A stretch of DNA of 64,000 nt from DATHCB01 sp035319765. GTDB taxonomy: Archaea > Thermoproteota > Bathyarchaeia > Bathyarchaeales > SOJC01. How positions within the stretch are numbered: the first letter of the stretch is position 1; each line of letters starts with the position of its first letter. A model generated the notes under the pieces. It searched no databases, had not been told where the DNA came from, and worked only from the letters and a program-made list of their open reading frames with translations. The stretch is from the NCBI GenBank assembly GCA_035319765.1, contig DATHCB010000147.1:13157-77156 (forward strand). Reading direction: 5' to 3'. Of this stretch, positions 26,307 to 34,896 are shown piece by piece. The position numbers and the translations under genes were made by a program.

Positions 26307-26675
26307 ATGGATGAACTTGAAGAGTTTAGACGCTACCGAGAGCGTATGAACAAACGTATTCTTTCTGCGGAAAATCTTGGGATCAAACGTTTCTTTGCGT
26401 TGGACAGTCGGGCTTACGGGAAGGGCGTTCTGCCCGTGAAAACGAAGGAGCTGTTAGGTCTCGTAGCTTCTACAGTGCTTCGCTGCGATGACTGCATAAC
26501 CTACCACGTTATTCGTTGTGTTCAAGAGGACGTTTCTGACGAGGAGTTTTTCGAGGCATTTAACGTGGCACTTGTGGTTGGTGGTTCTATCACGATTCCT
26601 CACATAAGACGTGCTGTAGACATGCTCGGCCAGTGCAGGAAGAAACAGACGAAAGGTCAGTCTTTTGAGATTTAG
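26307..26675 (+). CDS. Carboxymuconolactone decarboxylase / AhpD-like protein
   Basis: A 122-residue helical CMD-family protein. The CxxC pair with a following His (LRCDDCITYHV) is the AhpD-type redox motif, and VALVVGGSITIPHIRRAVD is the typical second helix region. Such proteins act as peroxidase reductants or unknown thiol enzymes. It follows the nitroreductase by about 80 bases on the same strand; both are redox proteins. GTG 26298 is an alternative start. Confidence 0.87.
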   Translation: MDELEEFRRYRERMNKRILSAENLGIKRFFALDSRAYGKGVLPVKTKELLGLVASTVLRCDDCITYHVIRCVQEDVSDEEFFEAFNVALVVGGSITIPHIRRAVDMLGQCRKKQTKGQSFEI

Positions 26676-26681
26676 TGTCTT

Positions 26682-27782
26682 CTAGAGCTTTAGGAATTTG
26701 CCGTTCTTGTAGAACAATTCTTCGTCCGCGTAGATTTCGCCGTCTTTCTTCATATCCTTAAGGATATCCCAGTGAATTGCAGACATGTTCACGCCGCCAG
26801 ACTCTGGAATCGACCGACCTAGCGCCATGTGGACTGTCCCCCCGATCTTCTCGTCGAATAGCATGGCTTTCGTAAACTTTGTGATGCTGTAATTTGTTCC
26901 AACTGACGCTTCGCCCAACCTGTTTGCGCCTTCAACTTTCAGCAGTTCTTTCAGTAGATCTTCACCCTTCGATGCGGACGCTTTTACGACCTTCCCGCGT
27001 TTGAACCACAGTCGGATGTCTTCGATCTCGCGACCCATGTAGACTCCAGGATAATTGAACCTGACAGTGCCCTCCGCTGAATTCTCTGCAGGTCCCGTGA
27101 ACACTTCGCCGTCAGGCATGTTCTTTTCGCCGCAGCAGTTAATCCATTTCCTGCCTTTCACGTTGAAAGTCAAGTCGGTATCCTCGCCCACTACGCGAAT
27201 CTTGGAAGCCTCGTCCAAGAATTTGCAAATTTTATCCTGTTCTTTGCGTATCTTTACCCACTCCGCTATCGGATCTTTCTTGTTCACAAGACAGCTGGTG
27301 TACACGAAGTCTTCATACTCCGGCAACGCCATACCAGCCTCCGCAGCTTGAGCATTTATCGGGTAGGGCAGGCCTGTCCAACGAAGTTTTCCTTCCAACT
27401 CGCGCTTGAAGAAAACGTCCTGAACCTCCTTCCGGCTGGAGAACCATGTGCGAATTTTCGACGCGTCGATGCTTGCCAATCTCTTTGGGTTCGGTTCACA
27501 GAAAAGGCGAATGTGCACGTCAAAATTTTCCGTGATGAAATTGTTGATCGGGGAAACGTACTTGATCTGATTGTCTTTCGCATACTTGAAAAAAGTGTAT
27601 TGCACATCAAGGCTAGGCATAATCATCACGTGAGCACCAGCGAGCATGCATTCCTTGTATATTTCGTGGATCAAAGGGAACGCTTGATCACTGCCCTGGA
27701 TTATCACGGTCTCTTTTGGCTTCACGTTGACGCTGTAGTGCACGCATAAATTGGCTAATTTTTCAATTCTCGGATCGGCCAT
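26682..27782 (-). CDS. M29-family aminopeptidase
   Basis: A 366-residue metallopeptidase of the thermophilic M29 family. Family features include VNVKPKETVIIQGSDQAFPL, TGPAENSAEGTVRFNYPGVY (substrate and metal region with the conserved Glu), LGEASVGTNY, and MALGRSIPESGGVN then HWDIL near the end, which supply metal ligands. It releases N-terminal amino acids from peptides in the cytoplasm. It converges on the AhpD-like gene with only six bases between stops. Confidence 0.92.
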   Translation of the reverse strand: MADPRIEKLANLCVHYSVNVKPKETVIIQGSDQAFPLIHEIYKECMLAGAHVMIMPSLDVQYTFFKYAKDNQIKYVSPINNFITENFDVHIRLFCEPNPKRLASIDASKIRTWFSSRKEVQDVFFKRELEGKLRWTGLPYPINAQAAEAGMALPEYEDFVYTSCLVNKKDPIAEWVKIRKEQDKICKFLDEASKIRVVGEDTDLTFNVKGRKWINCCGEKNMPDGEVFTGPAENSAEGTVRFNYPGVYMGREIEDIRLWFKRGKVVKASASKGEDLLKELLKVEGANRLGEASVGTNYSITKFTKAMLFDEKIGGTVHMALGRSIPESGGVNMSAIHWDILKDMKKDGEIYADEELFYKNGKFLKL

Positions 27783-27899
27783 TTGACTTCACTAGCTTGA
27801 GAACTGACTTAATCGTTGAGCCAAGCTTTAAGCTTTAGCGAACAGGCAAAGATCTATCATCACTCTTCAGCAGTCACTCTAACACTCCAATAGCGTTGA

Positions 27900-28439
27900 C
27901 TATAGGTCCAAAGTCATGTGGATCAAGTCAATGTACTTGCCATTTTTGTAGACGCCTTTTGGGATTCTGCCGGCTTCTTTGAAACCCATTTTTCGGTAGA
28001 GGTGCTTGGCCATATCGTTGCTGTCGAAGACCTCTAGAACCAGTATTCTTAATCCTGCTATCGTTGATTCTTCGATAAGTGTCTGAATAATTTGCGCCCC
28101 TATGCCGATGTCTCTGTAGCCATGCTTTATGGCTATTCCGAGGCTTCCGACGTGACTCATCGGGTCCTCTTTCTTTCCTATTTCAGAATTAGCTATCACT
28201 TTGCCTCCAACTTCGGGTGCGCAATTGATTATTTCTTTCTTCTCTATCCGAGCGAGGTATCTGCCAAGCCATTCGGCTTCTTCAGCCTTTGTTACCTTTT
28301 TTGTGCGAGTGATGTCGGCGCCTTCTTCGACTAGAGAATTGATCACTTCGAGTAAATCATCCAGATCTTCCCATTTCACGGAACGCAGAACGACTTTTCG
28401 CCCATCCTTCGCCGTGAAAACTCTCGGTTTAATAGACAT
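27900..28439 (-). CDS. GNAT-family N-acetyltransferase
   Basis: A 179-residue GNAT protein. The acetyl-CoA loop appears as IKHGYRDIGIGAQIIQTLIE, followed by LRILVLEVFDSNDMAKHLYRKMGFKEAGR, the typical motif B. The final KNGKYIDLIHMTLDL is common in GNATs of the RimI/aminoglycoside-like type. The substrate is unknown. It sits at the edge of the accessory region that begins near 28.8 kb. Confidence 0.9.
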   Translation of the reverse strand: MSIKPRVFTAKDGRKVVLRSVKWEDLDDLLEVINSLVEEGADITRTKKVTKAEEAEWLGRYLARIEKKEIINCAPEVGGKVIANSEIGKKEDPMSHVGSLGIAIKHGYRDIGIGAQIIQTLIEESTIAGLRILVLEVFDSNDMAKHLYRKMGFKEAGRIPKGVYKNGKYIDLIHMTLDL

Positions 28440-28782
28440 CTCACATCGTCCCTCTCGCGCAAAGATATTTTCAAGGCAGGCCTATTAAATTAGTTGCTTA
28501 ACCATAACCGCTACGTTTTAGCTCTCCAATTTCCTCCTCCATCTGTCTGAATCCTACCTGTTTATGAGAATTTTGAGTTCGATAGGCAGCGGAACGGTTT
28601 TATTGTGATCCATTAATGGCGTGCTGGCATATGTTTCCAAAGCATGAATATCCAGATTCCTTAGGCGTATTTTGACGTTCAGATGTCTCCCAATTTGCCC
28701 TTCCGTAAATCGGCTGAAGTACACACCACTGGTGAAAGTGGCCTCCCGATAACGTCAACCCATTCGTCGTTACGAGACAAAA
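28440..28782. other. Intergenic region without recognised gene
   Basis: 343 bases between the GNAT gene and a small HTH gene. I see no conserved ORF, tRNA or strong hairpin. It marks the transition from core genes to the accessory island. Confidence 0.4.
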
Positions 28783-29097
28783 ATGTGCTCCCGGCTACTG
28801 CACTTACTCAACGAGCATCCCCTGAGTTCATGCCAGATCAGTTCCGCTTTAAAGATTACTAGGACAGAAATATCCAAGCGATCTGAAGATTTGACTAAAA
28901 TAGAGGCGATTAAGGAACAATCTGGAATTTATTCAGTCGCCTTCCCTATATTCTCAGGAGATGACATACTCCTTCTGAAGCGCGCAACAGACCCCGTTGC
29001 ACAAGAGGTATCTGCCAGCATAGCGGCTCACAAAAAAGAACTCGATTCCGCAGCTCAGCATTTCTCTTCGTTTGATCAAGTCGGAAGCGCAGGCTAG
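28783..29097 (+). CDS. Small winged-helix-like DNA-binding protein
   Basis: A 104-residue protein whose first 50 residues look like an ArsR/MarR-type helix-turn-helix (LLHLLNEHPLSSCQISSALK, then ITRTEISKRSEDLTKIEAIK and a short beta wing GIYSVAF). The rest is helical and polar. No family beyond 'winged helix' can be named, and no target is obvious. It is the first gene of the 28.8-35.9 kb island. Confidence 0.5.
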   Translation: MCSRLLHLLNEHPLSSCQISSALKITRTEISKRSEDLTKIEAIKEQSGIYSVAFPIFSGDDILLLKRATDPVAQEVSASIAAHKKELDSAAQHFSSFDQVGSAG

Positions 29098-29222
29098 GGT
29101 CTGGGATGGAATCTTCTAGAGTTCTGTATTGCTATCCTCGCATGCATTGTGTTGTTTATGATTCACGTCTCCCAATATTCAAACTATTGAAAGAAAAAGT
29201 TAATAGATTATCTGTGCATAAT

Positions 29223-29363
29223 ATGCAACCGAGGACGAGAGGGATACGTAACAAAAAAAAGTGCATGTTATGTGGTAGGTTTTTTGAAGGAGTAGGTCGG
29301 ATATGTCCTGATTGTCTAAAACCTCGAAGCAGGACTGATCCAACTACACTCAAATCATCGTGA
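29223..29363 (+). CDS. Small zinc-ribbon protein
   Basis: A 46-residue peptide from ATG 29223 with one zinc ribbon, CMLCG and CPDCLK, embedded in basic residues (RTRGIRNKKK). The frame is open from 29106, but the extra N-terminal 39 residues look unlike a conserved domain. Short basic zinc ribbons commonly bind nucleic acid. It is followed 33 bases later by the Yip1-like gene, which also begins with a zinc finger. Confidence 0.45.
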   Translation: MQPRTRGIRNKKKCMLCGRFFEGVGRICPDCLKPRSRTDPTTLKSS

Positions 29364-29396
29364 CTATGCTGATCGAATAGGAAATCAGGGACAGCA

Positions 29397-30263
29397 GTGA
29401 AACAGGAAGACTTGCGAGCAAAAGTGTGTCATGTTTGCGGAACAACTGAAGACCTAGTTGCATGTCCAGCTTGTCATTGGTGGTTTTGTAAAGAGCACGA
29501 CCTGCACGAATGCATGCCAGAACCGCAAACTCCAGTCCAGAGCACGCGCGCTTTAGAATCGGCGCGGTCGCATCCAGAAGAAGAATACGAGAGAAAGTAT
29601 TCGGTGTTTCAGCGCTTCTATAGACTTGTGGTTTCGCCGTCTAAGGCTATGAAAGACATCGGACTTTGCCCCGATTATGGTGGTCCTTTGATTCTAGTCA
29701 TTCTCGAAATCATATTAGCGGCAGTTACAGTTTCGCTGGCCTTTCAAAAAATTCAGTGGACAGGTGACCCACAAATAATCTCTCAAGCCCAAAACGTGGT
29801 CACTACAATCATAACTATTACCGTGTTGCTCAGCTGGGTGCTTTTTCTTGCGTTCTGGTTGGTGAAGTCTTGGCTCGTGAAGGCTTCGTGCGATAGTGGA
29901 AGTAGTTGGTCATTCGGAACAGCAGCTTCGGTCACTGGGTACGCGTACGTTGCAGACATCATCTTCGGGGTCATAGGCTTGCTGGTCGTCTTTCCACTAT
30001 TACCATCGTTGACTCTCAATGTCTCCGACCTTGATGCGGCGAGGCAAGCCCTAGCTAATTTTCAAGCTCAGGTGCTTTGGATCGAGCTTGCTGTAGGGAT
30101 TCCAATTTATTTAATAGCGCTAATCTGGAAGTCTTATCTGGGGGCGCTGGGGACGAAGTTCGGCACCCGCGAACGATGCTCAATACGCCTAGGTTTCGTC
30201 GTATTCTTTATCCTTGCCCTGCTTGGATGGCTAATCTCTTTCCTCATGCGAGGCACTATCTGA
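29397..30263 (+). CDS. Yip1-domain membrane protein with N-terminal zinc finger
   Basis: A 288-residue protein. Residues 1-40 form a cysteine/histidine-rich finger (CHVCGTTEDLVACPACHWWF, then CKEHDLHEC), reminiscent of AN1 or B-box fingers. A charged linker precedes SPSKAMKDIGLCPDYGGPL, the entry of Yip1-type domains, and about five membrane spans follow. Prokaryotic Yip1 proteins have no firm role. The start is GTG 29397. The combination of cytoplasmic finger and membrane domain suggests a membrane-tethered binding protein. Confidence 0.75.
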   Translation: MKQEDLRAKVCHVCGTTEDLVACPACHWWFCKEHDLHECMPEPQTPVQSTRALESARSHPEEEYERKYSVFQRFYRLVVSPSKAMKDIGLCPDYGGPLILVILEIILAAVTVSLAFQKIQWTGDPQIISQAQNVVTTIITITVLLSWVLFLAFWLVKSWLVKASCDSGSSWSFGTAASVTGYAYVADIIFGVIGLLVVFPLLPSLTLNVSDLDAARQALANFQAQVLWIELAVGIPIYLIALIWKSYLGALGTKFGTRERCSIRLGFVVFFILALLGWLISFLMRGTI

Positions 30264-30386
30264 AGCTGATTAAGCGCCCTGATATTCAAATCTAGAACTT
30301 CTTGTGAATATTGCGGTGCGGTAGGTAAAGTTTCATCCTCAAACCCAAACTCTTACACTATCATCTTGCGAAGAAGGCAAAGACGT

Positions 30387-30626
30387 ATGATAATGACCGA
30401 CAAAAAGATACAACCAGAGAATGATTGGGGAACAAACGCAAAGTTATTGCTAAGGCACCTGGGAGAAGTTAACTGGTTTGATGTTTACGATGAGTGTCAA
30501 GTAGATCCTCAATTGTACATTTCAAGAGGAGGCGTTTTTTCACACCTATACACCGACAGTCGAAAAGTTGACCTCGTTTGGTGCCGCCTAAAAGATGATA
30601 TTTTACACCCCCTTCAAAAGAGTTAG
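30387..30626 (+). CDS. Hypothetical protein, possibly 5' part of a frameshifted gene
   Basis: A 79-residue ORF from ATG 30387 (MIMTDKK), acidic and tryptophan-containing (NWFDVYDECQVDP). No family is recognised. Its TAG (30624-30626) lies inside a stretch where another frame is open without a start codon and encodes a Cys-rich peptide joined to the next ORF. A single frameshift near 30600 would fuse the two. It may therefore be the N-terminal half of a broken or recoded gene. Confidence 0.35.
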   Translation: MIMTDKKIQPENDWGTNAKLLLRHLGEVNWFDVYDECQVDPQLYISRGGVFSHLYTDSRKVDLVWCRLKDDILHPLQKS

Positions 30627-30706
30627 CGCGCGATTGTGAGAAGCGTCTTAGGCGTGCTTGTCCTGATGACTGCCAAGGGTCTAATGCTCGGTGTAACAAG
30701 GAACGT

Positions 30707-31048
30707 TTGCGTAGTGGCTGGATTGTTAAGGTTGCCCATGATAGGTTTGGTCGTGTTGATGAGCGTAGGTCTGTGCTTGCGACGGCTCGTTACGAATTGG
30801 GGCATGCCACATACGAGAAGGTTTCTAAGCGTGTTCATGTCGTTACGTGGTTTGGTGTTTGTTCGTATCGTAAGTTGAAGTGGACGCCTGAAGATAGAGG
30901 ACGTGTGTGTAAGTTGTGTGGTGGCGAGTTGGTGAGGGCGGTTTATGTTGGTCATGATGATTTTAAGAAGATGGATGATTATGGCTGGTCGGATTTTCTT
31001 GGTACGGATGGTAAGCCTCAATGGATTCCTATTGATGACGGGGGATAG
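30707..31048 (+). CDS. Hypothetical protein with one CxxC knuckle
   Basis: A 113-residue ORF from TTG 30707. It contains VCKLCGG in the middle and a conserved-looking tail (DDFKKMDDYGWSDFLG). The same frame stays open back to 30599 with no ATG, GTG or TTG, and encodes CEKRLRRACPDDCQ and ARCNKERL, which looks like genuine protein. The annotated start may thus be wrong or the gene truncated. Codons are strongly T/G-ending (cgt, gtt, tgt, ggt), unlike flanking core genes, suggesting foreign origin. No function assigned. Confidence 0.4.
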   Translation: MRSGWIVKVAHDRFGRVDERRSVLATARYELGHATYEKVSKRVHVVTWFGVCSYRKLKWTPEDRGRVCKLCGGELVRAVYVGHDDFKKMDDYGWSDFLGTDGKPQWIPIDDGG

Positions 31049-31056
31049 TGAGAATC

Positions 31057-31374
31057 ATGGGTAGGCATTCTAGTGGTGCGAGGCGTAAGCTGAAGTCTGA
31101 GCTATCTAAATTTGAGAAGTGTTCGGGTCATGGGTTTCGTTGTTCGTGTTGGCTCTACGAGAATAAGCCATGTGTTCTCGGGTTTAGTTCGTCTCGTCCT
31201 AAAGTTCGTGTTCCGCTTTGGGTAACAGAAGAGCGGTGTCCGTCTTGCGAGGTTCAGAAAAAGTTTGAACAAGAGATGTTTGAGGAAGATATGGAGATGG
31301 ACGAGGAGATTTTAAAGGAGATGGACGAGGAGATTTTAAAGGAGATGCACGAGGGTTATGTATGTCATCCTTAG
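31057..31374 (+). CDS. Hypothetical protein with Cys-rich centre and acidic repeat tail
   Basis: A 105-residue ORF from ATG 31057, eight bases after the previous stop, with GTGAG as ribosome site. It has a basic N-terminus (RRKLKSELSKFEK), cysteines in CSGHGFRCSCWLY and RCPSCEVQ, then an acidic tail built of an eight-residue unit (MDEEILKE) repeated twice. It shares the T/G-rich codon bias of the preceding ORF and is probably co-transcribed with it. No family recognised. Confidence 0.4.
   Translation: MGRHSSGARRKLKSELSKFEKCSGHGFRCSCWLYENKPCVLGFSSSRPKVRVPLWVTEERCPSCEVQKKFEQEMFEEDMEMDEEILKEMDEEILKEMHEGYVCHP
31297..31344 (+). repeat. Tandem 24-bp repeat inside the coding sequence
   Basis: Two exact copies of a 24-base unit (31297-31320, 31321-31344) followed by a partial third. 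They encode MDEEILKE twice. The unit is in frame, so copy-number change would alter tail length without breaking the gene. Confidence 0.8.
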
Positions 31375-31384
31375 GTGTGTGCGC

Positions 31385-32350
31385 TTATTTTGTCCTCCTT
31401 AGCTTTTCAGGAAGACCAGGCAGTTTCTTTATTTCTTCTTGCAGTCTAGATGCAAAATCGATTTTCTTATAGATCAAGTCACCCTGAGCAACAGGGGTCT
31501 TGTAACTGAGATCCGTTTCGACAACAACTCCTATTTTCTCTGGAACCCAATGACTTTCTTCCAAAGGATTAAGATGACTTATGTGAAACGGTTTGTCGAT
31601 TGAAATATAATACATGAAAGTCTCAGGGCTTAACACGTCCCTTGCAAGATTGCGGACGCTCGTCGGAGAAAAGTCTCCCAATCTCCTCTCAGCAATCTTT
31701 AGGAGACGGAAACTCCTATAGGCTTTCTCGCGATCTCTTCCTCTCAAGCTAATATCTGCTATAGCTCTAGCTCTAATCCAGTTTTTTACCTCAATCGGGA
31801 TCGAAGATGTGAATTGCCTCTCGACTCCTACGTTAACGCAAGTAGTGACTTTGTCGAGAGTCAGTTCGTCATAGATTTTTTCCAAGATAGCCATGTCTTT
31901 GATCGCCGAATCAATCCAGTAGCGGTCAACGTCACTTCCTCTTTGCGGGTCGTCAGGACAGTAAAGTTTCACGAGTCGTTCCAAAGCAACATCCGAAATT
32001 GAACCTTCAAGGATTATTAAGTATCTGTCGCTTGCGCCAAAAACTTTCGCATCTGCGACCCAATTTTGGTTTTTTAACTGCCAGTCAACTTCGACTCTGT
32101 CTAACGTCGTCCCATCAAAAACTTCCTTTATCGAATAGCCAGGATACGCTGGTATTTCGACATCTTTGAACTTGCGCTGGACTCCTTGAGGAATTTTGAA
32201 CAACAACTTCATCTCAGTCGCTTTGGTCAGGTAGTTCACTCGGAGACTTTTGATTTCAGGCTTGTAGTTTTGCAACTTTTCCAGAAGTTTTTGGATTTTA
32301 TCAACGAAATCTAGACTCTTGTTGGCATTATCTAAAACACCCACAGTCAT
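31385..32350 (-). CDS. Uncharacterised protein, second gene of a coupled pair
   Basis: A 321-residue soluble protein. The N-terminal helix (LDFVDKIQKLLEKLQNYK) may form a coiled coil; a beta-rich middle carries EIPAYPGYSIKEVFDGTTLD and WQLKNQNWVADAKVFG; a helical part with REKAYRSFRLLKIAERRLGD follows. No family is recognised. ATG 32350 overlaps the upstream stop as TGATG and has GGAGG eight bases before it, so translation is coupled to the upstream gene. The pair faces the DUF4062 gene divergently, in an integrase-bearing island. Confidence 0.6.
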   Translation of the reverse strand: MTVGVLDNANKSLDFVDKIQKLLEKLQNYKPEIKSLRVNYLTKATEMKLLFKIPQGVQRKFKDVEIPAYPGYSIKEVFDGTTLDRVEVDWQLKNQNWVADAKVFGASDRYLIILEGSISDVALERLVKLYCPDDPQRGSDVDRYWIDSAIKDMAILEKIYDELTLDKVTTCVNVGVERQFTSSIPIEVKNWIRARAIADISLRGRDREKAYRSFRLLKIAERRLGDFSPTSVRNLARDVLSPETFMYYISIDKPFHISHLNPLEESHWVPEKIGVVVETDLSYKTPVAQGDLIYKKIDFASRLQEEIKKLPGLPEKLRRTK

Positions 32351-33468
32351 CAATCCTCCAGTTTCAAGATATCCTTCTTCCACACGATGTTGATCGGAGT
32401 CTCGAACTCTTTTTGCTTCTCAGGGTCTCTTCTATCGATAACTTTCGTTCTGACTTCAATAGGTTGATACTCGTTGTCTAAGGAATCAGAATACCGCACT
32501 CTAATAACAAGCTCATCTGTTTTCTGCTTGATGGTTGCAACGACTTTTCCATCAACCATTTTTATGTCCTCAACGGGGTGTTTCTCACCGTAATAAAGCA
32601 ATGCGGCAAGCACCAAGGATCTTAAACTTGAGTAAACTACCCTGTAGACTTCTTCCTGTTTCGCTTTATCTTTCATTATTTCTCTTAGAAGTTCAATCTC
32701 TTCTTTATCGAGCTCAAAGGGTAAGTTTTCCTGTGTAGGTGACTTGAGTATTTCATCGGCTACTTTCCTCACCAGTTCGTCATCCAGAAGTTCAATTCCT
32801 CCCTTCGACCTTAAAGGTTCATCATAAATTTTCAAGATTCTTTCAATTGTTTCTCTTAGAACCTTGAAGTACAATGAATCAGATTTCGAAATATAGCCGC
32901 CACTATGCAGGACTTCAGTAGTTGTATTGGCTGTCCCAAAGCCTTTATGTAAAATCTCAAGCGTGATGAGATCACTTAGATTGGTAGAGTTTGTTACGAC
33001 AATTTCTTCTGGGAAGCCCACAAATTCCAATTTAGGTCTGACTATTCTAGTGTACAGAGTGACATTTTTGAGAGAGATCCCCTTCGTGTCTTGGAAATCA
33101 ATTACAACCGCATCCCGTTGTTCAACGTCGTCAATGATCTTCCCGTACCTTAGGACAATACCGAAATAGTTGTTGCTCTTGAGATCCGCTACGCCAACAA
33201 AAATAGTTCTCTTGGTTTCGTCAAAAATGTAGTTTGTAAAATTCAGAGTATCATGCAATTTGTAGCCCTGCGGAATCGTAACGACAATTTTCGAAAGGTC
33301 TCTTTCTGGTTTCCACACACAGTGAATAGGAAAAACCTGCTTAGGAAGGACCCAGGGAGCAATGTATTCGTTCAGAATTTCCATTCTTGTTCCCTGATTT
33401 CTATCAACCACTTTGGCGGTTAAGTCTTGTGCTCGCATGAGAGCACGCACTGAATTTGAGTATTCCAA
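32350..33468 (-). CDS. Uncharacterised protein, first gene of a coupled pair
   Basis: A 372-residue protein with a beta-rich N-terminal half (VVTIPQGYKLHDTLNF, TIFVGVADLKSNNYFGIVLR), a central helical region rich in Glu/Lys (ELDKEEIELLREIMKDKAKQ) and a C-terminal beta part. The phrase 'IPQG' followed by strands recurs in the partner (FKIPQGVQRKF), so the two may share a distantly related domain. The first start is TTG 33468; ATG 33438 fits better with GATTAAAC near 33481 as a TATA element. Function unknown. Confidence 0.6.
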   Translation of the reverse strand: MEYSNSVRALMRAQDLTAKVVDRNQGTRMEILNEYIAPWVLPKQVFPIHCVWKPERDLSKIVVTIPQGYKLHDTLNFTNYIFDETKRTIFVGVADLKSNNYFGIVLRYGKIIDDVEQRDAVVIDFQDTKGISLKNVTLYTRIVRPKLEFVGFPEEIVVTNSTNLSDLITLEILHKGFGTANTTTEVLHSGGYISKSDSLYFKVLRETIERILKIYDEPLRSKGGIELLDDELVRKVADEILKSPTQENLPFELDKEEIELLREIMKDKAKQEEVYRVVYSSLRSLVLAALLYYGEKHPVEDIKMVDGKVVATIKQKTDELVIRVRYSDSLDNEYQPIEVRTKVIDRRDPEKQKEFETPINIVWKKDILKLED

Positions 33469-33722
33469 CTACCATGTTTAATCGGATTTGACTTGCTTTT
33501 TTCAGTATTTTGCTTTTGCCAACACGAAGAGTTAAAAAGCGATGAATTAGAAAACAACTGGAAGGGAATCGAATTTGGATAGAAAACTCAAAATCATCTC
33601 AGAGCCGAAGCACAACGCCAGAGCTAGCGCGCAGGTTTGGCGGGGGAATCTTTCGGGATTAACGCAAGATTTATCAAAATTCAATGCATATTTTGAACCA
33701 AATTAATGAGGGAGGATCCTGT

Positions 33723-34718
33723 ATGGCGATTCCTCGTGTGTTCGTGAGTTCAACTTGCTATGACTTACGATATATTCGAGAGAACTTGAAATTCTTCATA
33801 AAGAGCATGGGATTTGAACCAGTCTTAAGCGAAGGAGGCGGGATATTCTATGATCCAAGCAAACATGTTCACGACGCTTGCCTTGCAGAAGTCCCTAATT
33901 GCCAGATGTTTGTTTTGATAATAGGGGGAAGGTTTGGGAGCCAGTACAAAAGTGAACCTGAATCAATAGTAAACCATGAATATCGAGAGGCAGTGAACAA
34001 AAAGATACCTGTTTTCGCCATGGTTGAACAACAAGTACACGCAGAATATCGGGTCTATCAGAAAAACAAGGAGAACAAGAACCTAGACGTGTCGAAGATA
34101 GCTTATCCAGGTGTCGATTCAACGAAGATATTCAATTTCATGGAAGAAGTTCAAGGACAGGTCGTTAATAATGCACTTGTTCCCTTCTCCGAATACAACG
34201 AATTGGAATCATATCTGAAACAACAATGGGCTGGAATGATGTTCAGTTTTCTAACGAACAGAGCCGAAACGGAACGAATGATGAATACTCTAGATACCCT
34301 TACGACCATGAGCAATCGTATCGAATTTCTCTCAAAACAAATACTCTCCTCCGTTGGGAAAGATAAGGAAAAACTTATGGCCGAGCTTTACGAAGTTATT
34401 TCCAGATCTGACTTTTGGAAGAGACTACCGCTCTACATTGTTTTCAAAGGTATTCCGCTTGATAGCTTTCTGGAGGAAGACAATTTTCAAGGATTCCTTA
34501 AGAAAAGTGCTCCAAAAATCACTAGAACGCCCGACGCAGTGAGATATGAGTGGGGCGATTCGTTATGGTCGTTCCACCCATCAGAAGAAGAGTCTTTGAT
34601 GAAGGATTATGAAAGAATGTATCAGAGATTGAGAGCAAATCTTCTGGACATCGTCCACAGATCAGGAAAAAACATTGCTGAGCTGACTGAAGAACGAAGA
34701 GACAACTCGGGAAAATGA
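33723..34718 (+). CDS. DUF4062-domain protein
   Basis: A 331-residue protein. The N-terminal DUF4062 domain is clear: PRVFVSSTCYDLRYIRENL, then CQMFVLIIGGRFGS and NHEYREAVNKKIPVFAMVEQ, a TIR/SEFIR-like alpha/beta fold. The C-terminal half is helical with a coiled coil (about 190-235). DUF4062 domains often sit at the N-terminus of signalling or antiphage proteins. ATG 33723 has GGGAGGATCC directly upstream; the open frame from 33684 adds nothing conserved. Divergent from the unknown gene pair. Confidence 0.8.
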   Translation: MAIPRVFVSSTCYDLRYIRENLKFFIKSMGFEPVLSEGGGIFYDPSKHVHDACLAEVPNCQMFVLIIGGRFGSQYKSEPESIVNHEYREAVNKKIPVFAMVEQQVHAEYRVYQKNKENKNLDVSKIAYPGVDSTKIFNFMEEVQGQVVNNALVPFSEYNELESYLKQQWAGMMFSFLTNRAETERMMNTLDTLTTMSNRIEFLSKQILSSVGKDKEKLMAELYEVISRSDFWKRLPLYIVFKGIPLDSFLEEDNFQGFLKKSAPKITRTPDAVRYEWGDSLWSFHPSEEESLMKDYERMYQRLRANLLDIVHRSGKNIAELTEERRDNSGK

Positions 34719-34784
34719 TACATGCTACCTACGGAAGGGCTTTAGATCGTCGCGTATCGGCTTTATGCGGAACGTGAGCATCGA

Positions 34785-34802
34785 GTGAGGCGACAGCCTC
34801 AC
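34785..34802 (+). terminator. Hairpin after the DUF4062 gene
   Basis: GTGAGGC and GCCTCAC form a perfect 7-bp stem around loop GACA, 65 bases after the stop, followed downstream by T-rich runs (near 34828-34855). It may aid 3'-end formation or RNA stability. Confidence 0.4.
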
Positions 34803-34875
34803 GAGTGCGTTGCTAGTTCCAAATGGTGGGGTTCTTTTTGCTACTTTTTCTTTTGAAGAAAAGAGGAGAGTTTTG

Positions 34876-34896
34876 CGTAAGTGGTTAACACTTACG
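34876..34896. terminator. Palindrome at the 3' end of the integrase gene
   Basis: CGTAAGTG and CACTTACG pair over 8 bases around GTTAA, spanning the integrase stop codon. It could end transcripts arriving from either side, or be a recombination-related palindrome. Confidence 0.35.
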
